NCBI RefSeq assembly: GCF_902825325.1
Contig: NZ_CADEAR010000002.1
Coordinates: forward strand, 62,001-126,000
Length of the DNA stretch: 64,000 bases
From: Brucella tritici
Lineage (GTDB): Bacteria > Pseudomonadota > Alphaproteobacteria > Rhizobiales > Rhizobiaceae
Reading direction: 5' to 3'
Shown here: positions 33,963 through 44,018 of the stretch, piece after piece
Position numbering within the stretch: the stretch's first letter is position 1
Layout of the letters: each line of letters begins with the position of its first letter
The notes under the pieces: model-generated
The model's database searches: none
The model's input: only the letters and a program-made list of their open reading frames with translations
Told to the model about the DNA's origin: nothing
Program-made: the position numbers and the translations under genes

Positions 33963-35920
33963 AACGCCTGTCCTATACCTACGTACAAGCCATAGCTCGG
34001 ATCGCCTGAGCGGCGGTTGAGCGGAACGGCGACATCGAGGCGAATCGGTCCGAGACCGGTCAGATAGCGCAGACCGCCACCGGCGCCGACACGCATCTGT
34101 TCCGAGAAATCAGGAAACGACTTTTCGCCGACATAACCGGCATCGACAAATGCCACCGCGCCGATGGAATCGGTGATGCGGGTGCGCACTTCGCCATTGG
34201 CCTCGACAAGCGAGCGCCCGCCGATGATTTCGCCATTGCCCGCGCTGACGCCGATATTGCGATAGCCGTAACCGCGAACCGAGCCGCCGCCGCCTGCCAG
34301 GAAGAGCTGGCTCGGCGGCAGGTCCTCGATGGAGGCGCCGACAATAGAACCGACCTTGAGACGGCCTGCGAGGATCACGCGATCCTTTTCACCAAAGCCG
34401 TAATATGTGCGGCCTTCGGCAGTGAAACGGGTCGCGAAATTGCCGTACTGAAATTCGTAGAAGGGCTGGATATTGCCCTCAAGATAGAAGCCCGAACTCG
34501 GGTCCGGCTTGTTGTTGCGGCTGTCATAGAGAAGATTGCCCTCCAGTCCCGCCGTCGTGAAGCTGCGCGAACCGAAGACGTCGTCGTCAAAGTGGCCCTG
34601 GCTCGCCTTGGCATAGAGCGCACCTGACAATTCGTCGCTGAATATCTGCGTGAAGCCAGTCTTCGCATTGATCGAGGTTTCGGTATAGGCATCCAGCACT
34701 TCGCGCTTGGCGTCGAGTGCGGCGACAAAATCCGTATCCGGCGTATAGACGCCCGGCTTCGTGAAGCTTGTGCCGACAAGATAGGTAAAGTTCTTCGGGT
34801 CGAAGGAATTGTCCTGCGTGCCGCCAATGCCGCTGATCTTGGCGTCGAAACGCAGGCGTTCGCCGCGCCCGAAAAGGTTGCGATGCATCCAGTAGCCGGT
34901 CAGACCGAAACCGTCGATGGTCGAATATTCGGCACCGAAGCCGAAACGGCGCGGCTTGCGCTCCTGCACGTTGAGCGTCATCGGCAAGCTGCCATCCGGC
35001 TCGATCTTTTCGGCTTCCTCGAAACTCATGGCGCGGAATACTTCCATGCGACCGAGACGCTTCTTGGCTTTCTCGATATCGTCCGGATCGAATTCCTGAC
35101 CCTCTTTCAGCCCGGTCATCCAGGCCACGAATTGCGGGTCCATGCGCGCCGTTCCGACGACGCTGACCGGGCCGTAATGCGCCTTCTGGCCGGGGTCGAG
35201 CGAAACATCGGCGGAAACGCGATTATCTGCATGGTCGGCGACGATGTCCTCGCCAGTCACCCGCGCTTTCGCATAGCCCTGCTGGCGCCATGCCTCGACG
35301 GCAAGGCGTTCGGCCTTGATGACCGTTCCGGATCGCGCCACCTGTCCGGGCGCGAAACCAGCATCTTCAGGGGACTGCACCTTATCGCGTTTGTCGACCG
35401 GTGGCGGCGCAATATTGGAAATCGCCGTGCGCGAAAACAGAAATTGCGGACCCGGATCGACGGTGATCGCAACCTTGGCATCATTGGGGATTTCCGCGTC
35501 GGGCGGAATGTCGTTCGCCTCGCGGCCGTCGACGAGAATAGAAATCGTGCCGCCATAGCGGCCCTCGCCATAGAGCGCGGCCAAAATGCGGCGATAATCA
35601 CCCCGCGCCTTGGCCAGCAGACCGGCTGAGCCCGAAGCAGGTTTTTCTGCGTCGGATACGAGGCCTGAAGCGCCTTCAATGGTGGATTTCAGATCGGCTT
35701 CCGTGCCGTCCGCATTCTTGCGGTTGCCGGTGGTCGTGACCTCGACAGTGTAGGCCTTGGGATCGATGATATCGGGATCTTCCTTCTTGTCCTCGCCCCA
35801 CAGACGAACACCAAAGATCTCGAACGCCAATGCAGGCGATACCGCGAAGGAGGAAAAATGCGCCGCCAGCAAAAGCACGGCGATGCCCCTTCCCTGTATC
35901 GTCCTGTTACTCCAAGTCAT
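33959..35920 (-). CDS. tamA: TamA, Omp85-family outer membrane protein
   Basis: 653 residues from ATG 35920, which gives a good signal peptide (MTWSNRTIQGRGIAVLLLAAHFSSFAVSPALA); the frame is open to 35977. Mature FEIFGVRLWGEDKKED is followed by POTRA-type modules to about 340 and a 16-strand barrel ending in ...LYVGIGQAF with the C-terminal aromatic signal of outer membrane barrels. The RGYGYRNIG block is the conserved Omp85 motif of the inward-folded loop. It works with TamB, encoded next with a 4-nt overlap. Confidence 0.93.
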   Translation of the reverse strand: MTWSNRTIQGRGIAVLLLAAHFSSFAVSPALAFEIFGVRLWGEDKKEDPDIIDPKAYTVEVTTTGNRKNADGTEADLKSTIEGASGLVSDAEKPASGSAGLLAKARGDYRRILAALYGEGRYGGTISILVDGREANDIPPDAEIPNDAKVAITVDPGPQFLFSRTAISNIAPPPVDKRDKVQSPEDAGFAPGQVARSGTVIKAERLAVEAWRQQGYAKARVTGEDIVADHADNRVSADVSLDPGQKAHYGPVSVVGTARMDPQFVAWMTGLKEGQEFDPDDIEKAKKRLGRMEVFRAMSFEEAEKIEPDGSLPMTLNVQERKPRRFGFGAEYSTIDGFGLTGYWMHRNLFGRGERLRFDAKISGIGGTQDNSFDPKNFTYLVGTSFTKPGVYTPDTDFVAALDAKREVLDAYTETSINAKTGFTQIFSDELSGALYAKASQGHFDDDVFGSRSFTTAGLEGNLLYDSRNNKPDPSSGFYLEGNIQPFYEFQYGNFATRFTAEGRTYYGFGEKDRVILAGRLKVGSIVGASIEDLPPSQLFLAGGGGSVRGYGYRNIGVSAGNGEIIGGRSLVEANGEVRTRITDSIGAVAFVDAGYVGEKSFPDFSEQMRVGAGGGLRYLTGLGPIRLDVAVPLNRRSGDPSYGLYVGIGQAF

Positions 35921-35977
35921 ACGCGCTACTGTCCGGTTCCTGTCTATGCGGTCGCCTGGCGGCGTCCCGTTCATCAC

Positions 35978-36271
35978 CCCCAGCCCAGGACGATTCAGGG
36001 ATTACCATAGGGAGAACGGAAGTCCAAGCAACAACGCTAGATATGGACCATTTCAGTCAATGGAGTATTAACGTTACCACACCTTTGCAATTTCCCGCGC
36101 TGATTGAAATTCTTGCAATCGCTTTCCGCATTAATTGCGGAAGGGTGGACAGAAAATCATAACGGCTCGCCGGCGGGGGTGCTGCCGACGAGCCGCTCAT
36201 CAGGTCATTGGGAGGAGGGAGGAACGACCTGATCAAGACGAACATTATATCGAACGACTGGCGATGACCTG
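35978..36271. other. Intergenic region with a hairpin after the SH3 gene
   Basis: 294 bp upstream of tamA. CGGCTCGCCGGC (about 36163) and GCCGACGAGCCG (to about 36197) form a stem downstream of the minus-strand SH3 gene and may end its transcript, although the U-run is poor. The rest should hold the tamA promoter. No gene seen. Confidence 0.45.
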
Positions 36272-37003
36272 TCAGCGCCCGGCATGCATCGGACGCATAT
36301 TGCCGAAATGCATGCCGCCACCGCCCATTCCGCCTCTAAAACCGCCGAAGCCGTGATTGGCAAATGCCGGACGGTTGAAGCCACCAAAGCCACCCTGACG
36401 GATCACCGGACCAGGGCCCCAGTTGCGACGTATCTGGCCATTGGGCCATCCGTGTCCGCCCCATCCGCCACGGCCATTCCACTGCGGGCCATGGCCCCAA
36501 CGGTTATTCCAGCCACCGCGATTGGACTGGCAGTTACGCCCGATGCAGCCGTTGACATAGTTCGGTCCGCCGCGCCAGCCCGGTCCCCAACCACCGCCCC
36601 AACCGGAACCCCAGTAGCCGCCGGTCGCCCAGCCAAGCCCAAGTCCGAGGCCAAAGCCGTCACCGTAGCCGTCATTATTGACGATTACCGTCGTGTTGGA
36701 CGGTGCTGCATAGGCGGGGCCGCTATAGGAGCCGAACCGGACATAGCGCGCCGATACGAAGCCGACGCGGTTGCCGTTGTAGATCTGGCACCAGCCATTG
36801 CGACAGGAACCGGCATTGACGGTTGTGCCGGCAGGGAGCGCAGCCAACCGTGCGTAATTGGAGCCCGGCCCCGAGCGGACATTGACAGAAGCAGAGACAT
36901 AGGCCGTCGCAGCAGAAGCGATAGCGGGCGTGATCAGTGTCGCCGCAACGATAGCCGCACCCAGTATATGATTATTAGTAAGCACTCTCTTAAATAAAGG
37001 CAT
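36272..37003 (-). CDS. Exported SH3-domain protein with Gly/Trp/Asn-rich tail
   Basis: 243 residues. The signal peptide (ILGAAIVAATLITPAIASAA) precedes a bacterial SH3 domain at about 33-90: TAYVSASVNVRSGPGSNYARLAALPAGTTVNAGSCRNGWCQIYNGNRVGFVSARYV. The last 150 residues are low-complexity, dominated by Gly, Trp, Asn, Arg and Pro (GWATGGYWGSGWGGGWGPGWRGG). SH3b domains bind cell wall peptides, so a cell-wall-associated role is plausible. GGAGAAG precedes the ATG. The function of the tail is unknown. Confidence 0.88.
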   Translation of the reverse strand: MPLFKRVLTNNHILGAAIVAATLITPAIASAATAYVSASVNVRSGPGSNYARLAALPAGTTVNAGSCRNGWCQIYNGNRVGFVSARYVRFGSYSGPAYAAPSNTTVIVNNDGYGDGFGLGLGLGWATGGYWGSGWGGGWGPGWRGGPNYVNGCIGRNCQSNRGGWNNRWGHGPQWNGRGGWGGHGWPNGQIRRNWGPGPVIRQGGFGGFNRPAFANHGFGGFRGGMGGGGMHFGNMRPMHAGR

Positions 37004-37262
37004 CGCATCTTCTCCAGATTAGCGACAAAATAGAGACGCATTAAATATCCAACATGAGTTCATATACGACAATACTAGAAGTAACGCAAACAACCATCAT
37101 TATAATGGTAAATTTATGGCGTATATTATTATTTTCTACATCTTGATACTAAAAGTAATAACCTTTTGTTTACACTCATTGACCTTGAATTTACATCAAA
37201 TTGATTAAAATTATACGGAATTTATTTTACCCTCGTGCCGCTGCAACTCACCCAAAAAGAAA
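37004..37262. other. AT-rich intergenic region, no gene seen
   Basis: About 260 bp upstream of the SH3 gene, strongly AT-rich at 37020-37230, far from the local average. It likely contains the SH3 gene promoter. No repeat or frame recognised. Confidence 0.4.
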
Positions 37263-37288
37263 GGCGCCCCGGAGGGAACCGGGACGCC
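37263..37288 (-). terminator. Terminator of the cyoABCD operon
   Basis: On the minus strand GGCGTCCCGG, loop, CCGGGGCGCC then TTTCTTTTT. GC stem with one G-U pair and a U-rich tail, about 130 nt after cyoD. Confidence 0.8.
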
Positions 37289-37415
37289 ACGCGGCTTTGG
37301 GGGGAGAGAGGGAGGATAAAGCCGCGATCACGGGCCGTCAGGCCAGTTGTTTTGCGAGGCTCACACATGCATTCCCCGCAGCGTTGTGATGCAGGGAAAG
37401 CTTTGACAAACCTTG

Positions 37416-37784
37416 TTACGGCAGATTGCGCACGTCTTCCGGCGACATGTACATCGGCATCATATTGGTATCGAGGTGATGCATGACCCAGATGGAGCCG
37501 GCAAGCACGATAGCCAGAATGATGACCGTGAAGATGAGCGCCAGAATGTTCCAGCCGCCTTCCGACTTCGGATCAAGGTGCAGGAAGTAAACCAGATGCA
37601 CCAGGATCTGGACGACGGCGATACCGAGCACGATGGCAGCGGTGGTTCCCGGCGTGAAGTAGCCATTCATGGCCATCATGAACGGAACGACGGTGAGGAC
37701 GACCGCCAGCACAAAGCCGATCAGATAGGACTTCAGGCTGCCGTGGCTTGCGCCGTGGTCATGTGTTTCGTGTGCAGAGCTCAT
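37416..37784 (-). CDS. cyoD: Cytochrome bo3 ubiquinol oxidase subunit IV
   Basis: 122 residues from ATG 37784, which overlaps the cyoC stop by one base (TGATG). Three membrane helices (SYLIGFVLAVVLTVVPFMMAM, AIVLGIAVVQILVHLVYFLHL, ILALIFTVIILAIVLAGSIWVMHHL) and the H-L-V-Y-F-L-H-L motif are typical of CyoD. It assists assembly of subunit I. The N-terminus is rich in His, as is common. Confidence 0.94.
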   Translation of the reverse strand: MSSAHETHDHGASHGSLKSYLIGFVLAVVLTVVPFMMAMNGYFTPGTTAAIVLGIAVVQILVHLVYFLHLDPKSEGGWNILALIFTVIILAIVLAGSIWVMHHLDTNMMPMYMSPEDVRNLP

Positions 37785-38413
37785 CACAGTACACCCAACA
37801 GATAGACAAGGGTAAAGACGCCGATCCAGATAATATCCAGGAAGTGCCAGAAAAGGCTGAGGCACATCACGCGCGTCTGGTTCTTTTCCGTCAGACCGTC
37901 ACGCAGAAGCTGGGCGGAAAGCACCAGAATCCAGATCAGGCCGGACGTGATATGAAGACCGTGGGTTCCCACCAGCGCAAAGAAGGCCGAGAGGAACGCA
38001 CTGCGGCCCGGACCTGCGCCTTCATGGATCAGGTGATTGAATTCATAGATTTCCATCACGAGGAAGGCAGCGCCCAGCAGGAAGGTGACGCCCAGCCAGA
38101 ACAGAACGCCTGCGCGGTTCTTCTTGAACATCGACAGCGTGGCCAGACCATAGGTCAGTGACGACACCAGCAGGAGCATGGTTTCGATCAGAACAAAGTT
38201 CAGATCGAACAGTTCACGGCCGGTCGGGCCGCCCGCGAACTGATGCGCCAGAACGGCATAGGTTGCAAACAGCCCCGAGAAGAGGACGCAGTCGCTCATC
38301 AGGTAGATCCAGAAGCCGACCAGTGTGGTCGACCCTGCATCGTGATGGTCTTCGTGAGCGGGGTGCTCGTTTCCACCCGTGAACGGAGCGGCGGTTGAAA
38401 TGCTTGCGCTCAT
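37784..38413 (-). CDS. cyoC: Cytochrome bo3 ubiquinol oxidase subunit III
   Basis: 209 residues, five membrane helices, haem-copper oxidase subunit III family ([24 protein letters not shown] segment, [49 protein letters not shown]). AGGAGG lies before the ATG, 5 nt after the cyoB stop. It stabilises the oxidase core. Confidence 0.95.
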   Translation of the reverse strand: MSASISTAAPFTGGNEHPAHEDHHDAGSTTLVGFWIYLMSDCVLFSGLFATYAVLAHQFAGGPTGRELFDLNFVLIETMLLLVSSLTYGLATLSMFKKNRAGVLFWLGVTFLLGAAFLVMEIYEFNHLIHEGAGPGRSAFLSAFFALVGTHGLHITSGLIWILVLSAQLLRDGLTEKNQTRVMCLSLFWHFLDIIWIGVFTLVYLLGVL

Positions 38414-38418
38414 CGGAA

Positions 38419-40398
38419 TCAGGCCTCCTGAGCAGTCAGTTGCCGGGTACGGAGGTCTTCGACTTCCTGCACCTCTTCGGCCGAGACGTAAAAGTCTCTG
38501 TCATTATTGAAGGAGTGAGCGATGGCAACGGCCAGCACAGCCAGGGCCGAGGCGATTGCCAGCCACCAGATGTGCCACACCAGAGCAAAGCCGAGCGGAA
38601 TGTTCAGAATGCCGATGATGAAGCCGGTGCCGGTGTTCTTCGGCATATGGATGCGCGCGAACTTTTCGGTGCGGCGCACATAGCCGTTCTGCTTCATATC
38701 CCACCAGCCGTCGTGATCGCGCACATGCGGAACTTCGGCGAAGTTGTAGAATGCAGGCGGCGAAGCCAGCGACCATTCCAGAGTACGGCCCGTACCCCAG
38801 CTGTCGCCGTTGTTGTCGCGCAGCTTTTCGCGGTCGCGGATCGAAACCGCGATCTGCAGAACCTGGAACACGATACCGCAAAGGATGATCGCAACGCCGA
38901 TGGCGGCAATGATGAGGTAGATGTGCCATGCCGGGTTTTCGGTGTGGTTCAGACGACGGGTCATGCCCATCAGGCCGAGCACGTAGAGCGGCATGAAGGC
39001 CAGGATGAAGCCGACGAGCCAGCACCAGAATGCATTCTTGCCCAGACGTTCATTCAGCTTGAAGCCGAAAGCCTTCGGCCACCAGTAGACGAGACCGGCA
39101 AAGCAGCCGAACAGAACGCCCGAGATAATCACATTGTGGAAGTGGGCAATCAGGAACACCGAGTTGTGCAGCACGAAGTCTGCCGGCGGAACTGCGAGCA
39201 GAACGCCCGTCATGCCGCCAACGACGAAGGTGCACATGAAGCCGATGGTCCACATGACCGGCGTTTCCATGCGAACGCGGCCCTTATACATGGTGAAGAG
39301 CCAGTTGAAGACCTTCGCCCCTGTCGGAATCGAGATGATCATGGTCGCCACGCCGAAGAAAGCGTTGACGTTGGCGCCGCCACCCATGGTGAAGAAGTGG
39401 TGGACCCAGACCAGGAACGACAGGATAGTGATGGCCACGGTGGCATAAACCATCGACTTGTAGCCGAACAGGCGCTTGCCGGAGAAGGTCGCCACGATTT
39501 CCGAGAAGATGCCGAAGCACGGCAGAACCAGAATATAGACTTCCGGGTGCCCCCAGATCCAGATGAGGTTCACATACATCATCGGATTGCCACCAGCATC
39601 ATTGGTGAAGAAGTGGAAATCCAGATAGCGGTCCAGCGAAAGCAGGGCCAGCGTGACGGTGAGGATCGGGAAGGCTGCGACGATCAGCACGTTGGAGCAG
39701 AGCGCGGTCCAGGTGAAGACCGGAACCTGCATCATGCCCATGCCGGGCGCGCGCATCTTGATGATGGTGGTGATGAGGTTCACGCCCGAGAGCAGCGTTC
39801 CCATACCGGAAATCTGCAAGGCCCATATATAATAATCCACCCCGACATCCGGGCTGAATTCCTTGCCGGAAAGCGGCGGATAGGCCAGCCAGCCGGTCTT
39901 GGCGAATTCGCCGACACCGAGCGAGATGTTGATGAGGATCGCACCGGCAACCGTCAGCCAGAAGCTGAGCGAGTTGAGATAGGGGAAAGCCACGTCGCGC
40001 GCGCCGATCTGAAGCGGCACGGCGAAGTTCATCAGGCCGACGATGAAGGGCATCGCCACGAAGAAGATCATGATCACGCCATGGGCGGTGAAGATCTGGT
40101 CATAGTGGTGCGGCGGCAGGAAGCCTTCATTGGCACCTGAGGCCATGGCCTGCTGAGCGCGCATCATGACGGCATCCGAAAAGCCGCGGAACAGCATCAC
40201 GAGTGCCAGAATGATATACATCACGCCAATGCGCTTGTGGTCGACCGACGTTAGCCAGTCGTTCCAGAGCGGAGCCCATTTGCGATAGTAAGTAATGGCT
40301 GCCAGAATAGCGAGCGCCCCGCCAGCCACCGCGGCCAAAGTGACCATGATGATTGGTTCGTGATAGGGTATCGCTTCGAGCGTAAGTTTTCCGAACAT
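38419..40398 (-). CDS. cyoB: Cytochrome bo3 ubiquinol oxidase subunit I
   Basis: 659 residues from ATG 40398, matching the [16 protein letters not shown] start of known CyoB; a GTG three codons earlier is possible. It contains the haem b and haem o3-CuB centre: [36 protein letters not shown] and [12 protein letters not shown] supply the His ligands, and the His-Tyr cross-link is in H-P-E-V-Y. It reduces oxygen to water with electrons from ubiquinol and pumps protons. The 127-nt gap to cyoA contains a hairpin (CCGTGACCTC/GAGATCACGG near 40489-40512). Confidence 0.96.
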   Translation of the reverse strand: MFGKLTLEAIPYHEPIIMVTLAAVAGGALAILAAITYYRKWAPLWNDWLTSVDHKRIGVMYIILALVMLFRGFSDAVMMRAQQAMASGANEGFLPPHHYDQIFTAHGVIMIFFVAMPFIVGLMNFAVPLQIGARDVAFPYLNSLSFWLTVAGAILINISLGVGEFAKTGWLAYPPLSGKEFSPDVGVDYYIWALQISGMGTLLSGVNLITTIIKMRAPGMGMMQVPVFTWTALCSNVLIVAAFPILTVTLALLSLDRYLDFHFFTNDAGGNPMMYVNLIWIWGHPEVYILVLPCFGIFSEIVATFSGKRLFGYKSMVYATVAITILSFLVWVHHFFTMGGGANVNAFFGVATMIISIPTGAKVFNWLFTMYKGRVRMETPVMWTIGFMCTFVVGGMTGVLLAVPPADFVLHNSVFLIAHFHNVIISGVLFGCFAGLVYWWPKAFGFKLNERLGKNAFWCWLVGFILAFMPLYVLGLMGMTRRLNHTENPAWHIYLIIAAIGVAIILCGIVFQVLQIAVSIRDREKLRDNNGDSWGTGRTLEWSLASPPAFYNFAEVPHVRDHDGWWDMKQNGYVRRTEKFARIHMPKNTGTGFIIGILNIPLGFALVWHIWWLAIASALAVLAVAIAHSFNNDRDFYVSAEEVQEVEDLRTRQLTAQEA

Positions 40399-40525
40399 TT
40401 TTATCACGCTTCGATTTTAGCAATTCCGGGGCGGCGCAAGAGCGCCATCTTTCCGGAACCGCGTGAAACAAGGGGTGAATGCGGATGGCCGTGACCTCTT
40501 TCGAGATCACGGACCTATCGGCACA

Positions 40526-41533
40526 TCAGTTTTCGAGCTGCGAAAGGCGCTGCGGCTGGACTGCGCAGATGATGTCGCTTGCCCATTGGCTGAAATCGAC
40601 AGGCGAAGACTTGCGCAGGTTGGCGCGCGCTTCGCGGATCATCTGTTGACGATGCATCTCATCGTCGAGGCAGACGGACTTGCCGTCCCAGCAGCGGTTC
40701 ACGATATTGTGGAACAACGCCTGGTCACTATAGGTGAAGAACTGCGGCGGAACCTTCTCGCTCGGCTGGACCAGCGAGGCATAACGGTCGCGGCTCAGCT
40801 CTTCGCCATTGGCCTTTGCCTTCACATCAGCCACCCACTTGTCGAAGTCGGCCTGATTGTAGGCATGTGCCTTGAAGCGCATCTGGGCAAAGCCCTGACC
40901 GCTATAGTTGGCGGAGATACCGTCGAATTCGCCTGCATGATTGGCAACCAGATGCAGCTTCGTCTGCATGCTTGGCATGGTGTAGACCTGACTGCCGAGC
41001 TGCGGGATGAAGAAGGAATTCATGATGTTGCTGGAGGTCAGCTTGAAGTTGACCGGCACATCGACCGGCATTGCCATCTCGTTGACGGTGGCGATGCCCT
41101 GATCCGGATAGATGAAAAGCCATTTCCAGTCGAGCGCGACGACTTCGACATTGATCGGCTTCGCGTTCGATTCCAGCGGGCGATACGGATCGAGCTTGTG
41201 CGTGCTGATCCAGGTGACCGTGCCGAGAACGACAATGATCGCCATCGGGATGAGCCAGACGGCAAGCTCGATCTTGGTCGAGTGGTGCCAGTCCGGCTGG
41301 TAATCCGCCTTCTCATTCGAGGCGCGGTACTTCCATGCGAAGTAAAGCGTCATGAAGATGACGGGAAGCACGACGAGCAGCATGATGCCGGTCGCAAAAA
41401 GGATGAGATCGCGTTCTGCCATGCCGACTTCCCCTTTCGGGGAGAGCAGGACCTGGTTCTCGCAGCCGGCGAGAAACGCCGTGAGGGCCAAGACGGCGAA
41501 CGAAACGATCGTCCGGGGGGTGCCGTGTTTCAT
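40526..41533 (-). CDS. cyoA: Cytochrome bo3 ubiquinol oxidase subunit II
   Basis: 335 residues from ATG 41533, with GGAAAG upstream (ATG 41545 is an alternative). The lipobox FLAGC makes it a lipoprotein, as in E. coli. Two membrane helices follow, then the cupredoxin-like periplasmic domain (VEVVALDWKWLFIYPDQGIATVNEMAMPVDVPVNFKLTSS, NSFFIPQLGSQVYTM). The CuA cysteines are missing, as expected for a quinol oxidase. It begins the operon cyoABCD; no cyoE haem O synthase follows here. Confidence 0.95.
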   Translation of the reverse strand: MKHGTPRTIVSFAVLALTAFLAGCENQVLLSPKGEVGMAERDLILFATGIMLLVVLPVIFMTLYFAWKYRASNEKADYQPDWHHSTKIELAVWLIPMAIIVVLGTVTWISTHKLDPYRPLESNAKPINVEVVALDWKWLFIYPDQGIATVNEMAMPVDVPVNFKLTSSNIMNSFFIPQLGSQVYTMPSMQTKLHLVANHAGEFDGISANYSGQGFAQMRFKAHAYNQADFDKWVADVKAKANGEELSRDRYASLVQPSEKVPPQFFTYSDQALFHNIVNRCWDGKSVCLDDEMHRQQMIREARANLRKSSPVDFSQWASDIICAVQPQRLSQLEN

Positions 41534-41545
41534 TTGTCTTTCCAT

Positions 41546-42115
41546 CCTGCGCGCAGAGTGTCATCTCCGGCGCATGCGTCATTTCCTAGTTTTCGGTAAA
41601 TTCTGAAATTTCCAAAAGTACCGTTATAACGAATAATCCCGTTTGTCACGTGTCTGACGAAAATTGTGCTGGATCGTAATGTCGCGCCTAAAACTGGGCA
41701 TTTTGTCTAAATAGTTCGACCTGATCGCAGATGCGGCGATGTCTTCGGCCGTCTCCCAAGCCATATCCTGGGCAATGCATAAATGCGGTAAATTCATCGA
41801 CCTCCAATGGAAAAGGCCGGCGCCTGACAGATCGTTTCGAAAATATCGCTAACCGTCGGATGCGGCGGAGCGATTAGGCCCAAAGCATGGGGTTTGCAAG
41901 ATGAAAACTGCCGCTTATCCCATGAATAAACGGGATCGTGATGGGAATTTACCGAATTCACCGCAGATTACGCGCATTCCCAAAAGTGTGAAACGGTTTT
42001 CGAAAAGCGTACCGAGCCTGACGCTTCCCTCCCAAAATAGCCGGGCGTACAGACAATGTTTATCTTCCCCGCTATGTATGCTTATTGAAAATGCGCGAGG
42101 GAATTGGGGGGAAAA
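41546..42115. other. Long intergenic region with a partial RIME-type repeat
   Basis: 570 bp upstream of both cyoA (minus) and the molybdopterin-binding gene (plus). About 41969-42020 carries the repeat-family text CGCGCATTCC, AAAAGTGTGAAACGG, TTTTCGAAAAGCG, apparently one half of a RIME/Bru-RS unit. A 72-codon frame over it (41901-42119) lacks a ribosome site and is judged not coding. The remainder should contain the cyo promoter and its control sites. GTACCGTTATAACG near 41620 is AT-rich but not assignable. Confidence 0.5.
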
Positions 42116-43075
42116 ATGATATTTGCCGAAATGCCGCTCGATGAGGCCGAAGGTGCAATTCTCGGCTATGCGACGACGGCAGGTGCGCTCACTTTACGCA
42201 AAGGCACGGTTCTCGATGCACTCAATCTCGCCATGTTGCGGGAGGCGGGTGTCAGCTCAGTTCTGGCGGCTCGCCTGGAAAATGGGGACATCGGCGAGGA
42301 TGAGGCCGCACTCGTCGTTGGGCGCATGCTTGCTTCTGCCGAAGCAGAGATCGGCAATGCCACAACCGGGCGGGTCAACCTGCATGCCCGGAAGAACGGC
42401 GTATTTTCTGCAAATGTCGCATGTATCGATGCAATCAATGCACATGATCCTCGCATTTCGGTGGCCACATTGCGTAATCATGCGCGCGTGGAAGCCGGGC
42501 AGATGATCGCGACCGTCAAGATCATTCCTTTTGCCGTGCCGGAGACCCTGTTGCAGGAGATCGGGCTTGATGCGCGGCCTGCGCTGCACGTCTATCCCTT
42601 CAATGGCGCGCGGATCGGGCTGATCCAGTCGCGCCTCCCGTCGATACGCGAGACGGTCCTTGAGAAGACCCGCGAACTGATGGAAAAGCGGGCTACCAGA
42701 AATGGCGGGGCGCTTGTTTGCGAAAAACGTGTTGCGCACGATCAGTCAGCACTGGCAGCAGCGATCATGGAAGTCAGCCCGGCCTGCGACATCGTCGTGA
42801 TTTTTAGCGCTTCGGCAGTTGCCGACGAGGCGGATATCGTTCCGCAATCGATCCGCATGTCGGGCGGCGAAATCCTGCGCATCGGCATGCCGGTCGATCC
42901 CGGTAATCTGCTGGTTCTGGGCCGGCACGACGGCAAATATATTGTCGCCGCTCCCGGCTCGGCCCGCAGCGCCCGTGAAAACAGCCTCGACTGGGTGCTG
43001 GATCGCCTGATGGCGGGGATTGCCCTTTCCGCCGACGATCTTTCCCGCTTAGGCGTCGGTGGGCTGGTGCTTTAA
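42116..43075 (+). CDS. Molybdopterin-binding (MoeA/MoaB-like) protein
   Basis: 319 residues from ATG 42116, preceded by GGGGGGAAAA. The N-terminal part (EGAILGYATTAGALTLRKGTVLDALNLAMLREAGVSSVLAARLENGDIGEDEAA) is the typical start of the molybdopterin-binding proteins found alone or fused to MobA/MocA-like nucleotidyltransferases in Alphaproteobacteria. The C-terminal half (DIVVIFSASAVADEADIVPQSIRMSGGEILRIGMPVDPGNLLVLGRHDGKYIVAAPGSARS) is the MoCF-binding domain. The nucleotidyltransferase part is absent. It probably takes part in molybdenum cofactor transfer or modification for a dehydrogenase encoded elsewhere. Confidence 0.8.
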   Translation: MIFAEMPLDEAEGAILGYATTAGALTLRKGTVLDALNLAMLREAGVSSVLAARLENGDIGEDEAALVVGRMLASAEAEIGNATTGRVNLHARKNGVFSANVACIDAINAHDPRISVATLRNHARVEAGQMIATVKIIPFAVPETLLQEIGLDARPALHVYPFNGARIGLIQSRLPSIRETVLEKTRELMEKRATRNGGALVCEKRVAHDQSALAAAIMEVSPACDIVVIFSASAVADEADIVPQSIRMSGGEILRIGMPVDPGNLLVLGRHDGKYIVAAPGSARSARENSLDWVLDRLMAGIALSADDLSRLGVGGLVL

Positions 43076-43109
43076 CTGGCACCGGCGCGCTGTACGGCTA
43101 CAGTCAATC

Positions 43110-43418
43110 TCAGATCGCGTAATCGAAAACCAGTATGCCCGCGATGCCACCTTCGGCCGCTTCAACGAGGCTTTGGCCGACCTTCGCGTGTTCGGGATGC
43201 GGAAGATAGGCGTCGCGCGCCGCGCTATCCGTGAAATCGACCACAAAGCCGTGCCGGAAACCCTTTTCGAGATTTTCCGGACTGTTGTTTTCGCCAGAGG
43301 TAATGGACAGGATGCCGCCGATCTTGTCCTTGAGGGCCACGACGGCCTGCAGTTTTTCTTCGATCTGCGCGGCTTCAAGTTCCGGTTTGAATTTGACGAG
43401 AACGATATGGCGTATCAT
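43110..43418 (-). CDS. Dabb-domain (stress-responsive A/B barrel) protein
   Basis: 102 residues from ATG 43418 (the frame continues upstream without a ribosome site). MIRHIVLVKFKPELEAAQIEEKLQAVVALKDKIGGI and GFRHGFVVDFTDSAARDAYLPHPEHAKVGQSLVEA are the two halves of the dimeric alpha/beta barrel, including the H-P-x-H motif. Molecular role unknown; plant relatives are stress-induced. Single gene, convergent with the molybdopterin-binding gene. Confidence 0.88.
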   Translation of the reverse strand: MIRHIVLVKFKPELEAAQIEEKLQAVVALKDKIGGILSITSGENNSPENLEKGFRHGFVVDFTDSAARDAYLPHPEHAKVGQSLVEAAEGGIAGILVFDYAI

Positions 43419-44018
43419 GAATTGCTTCCGTGATTGAAAACAGGATCGTACCGCCTCTGGAAATGGCGGCATGCAACCTCTCTCATAGGGTATTTATCAG
43501 GCAGAGAAAATGCTTCCGCTACATCCGGTGGAACGGAACAACATCAGGATCTGCATCGAAAGCCATTTCTCGGTTCCTTGCCTATTCGACAGGAACTCGT
43601 CTGCCGTTCAAGCTGGAGCAGCTTTCTGATGTGCATTCACCTGCCTGACGGGACCTCGCCTCGGCGCAGCTGTCTCGCGCCTTCCAGGGAGATCCCAAAA
43701 CGAAAAAGGCCGGGTTGAACCCGACCTTCCGCTTTCACCTGAGTTTGTGCCAGTACATCCGTGGTCACGATCCCAAGTGAATTCCCGATACGCATATGGA
43801 TATAACCCGTCTGCGTTTCAGGAATATGACATTGCGGGCAGTAGCCAGATTGCTCCAAAACCGGTTCAACCCGGCCCTGCCCCGACAGTTTCGACACGCA
43901 AGCCGTTGCCTGAAGCTGCCGTATTCTTGTCTGGGCATCATCCACGCCCAATCCATCTGCGCCAAACTGCCTACGCAGATTTCCGCTTGCATTCCCGTCT
44001 CGGCCGCCTCGACTGTCG
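43419..44018. other. 600-bp region without a clear gene; possible degenerate ORF and terminator
   Basis: No frame has convincing start, codon use and family features. On the minus strand two adjacent frames between about 44018 and 43740 have fairly coding-like text (VEAAETGMQAEIC, then GVDDAQTRIRQLQATA...GYCPQCHIPETQTGYIHMRIGNSLGIVTTDVLAQTQVKAEG), as if one gene had been frameshifted. A stem AAGGCCGGGTT/AACCCGACCTT at 43706-43728, with a U-run on the minus strand, ends this stretch and looks like a real terminator. A decayed minus-strand gene or an untranslated RNA is possible. Confidence 0.3.

Noticed and set aside
38395-40140. 581-codon plus-strand frame opposite cyoB
   Set aside because: Shadow with an unnatural His/Asp/Glu-rich composition.
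41901-42119. 72-codon plus-strand frame in the cyoA upstream region
   Set aside because: It runs through a RIME-type repeat, lacks a ribosome site and overlaps the start of the molybdopterin-binding gene.
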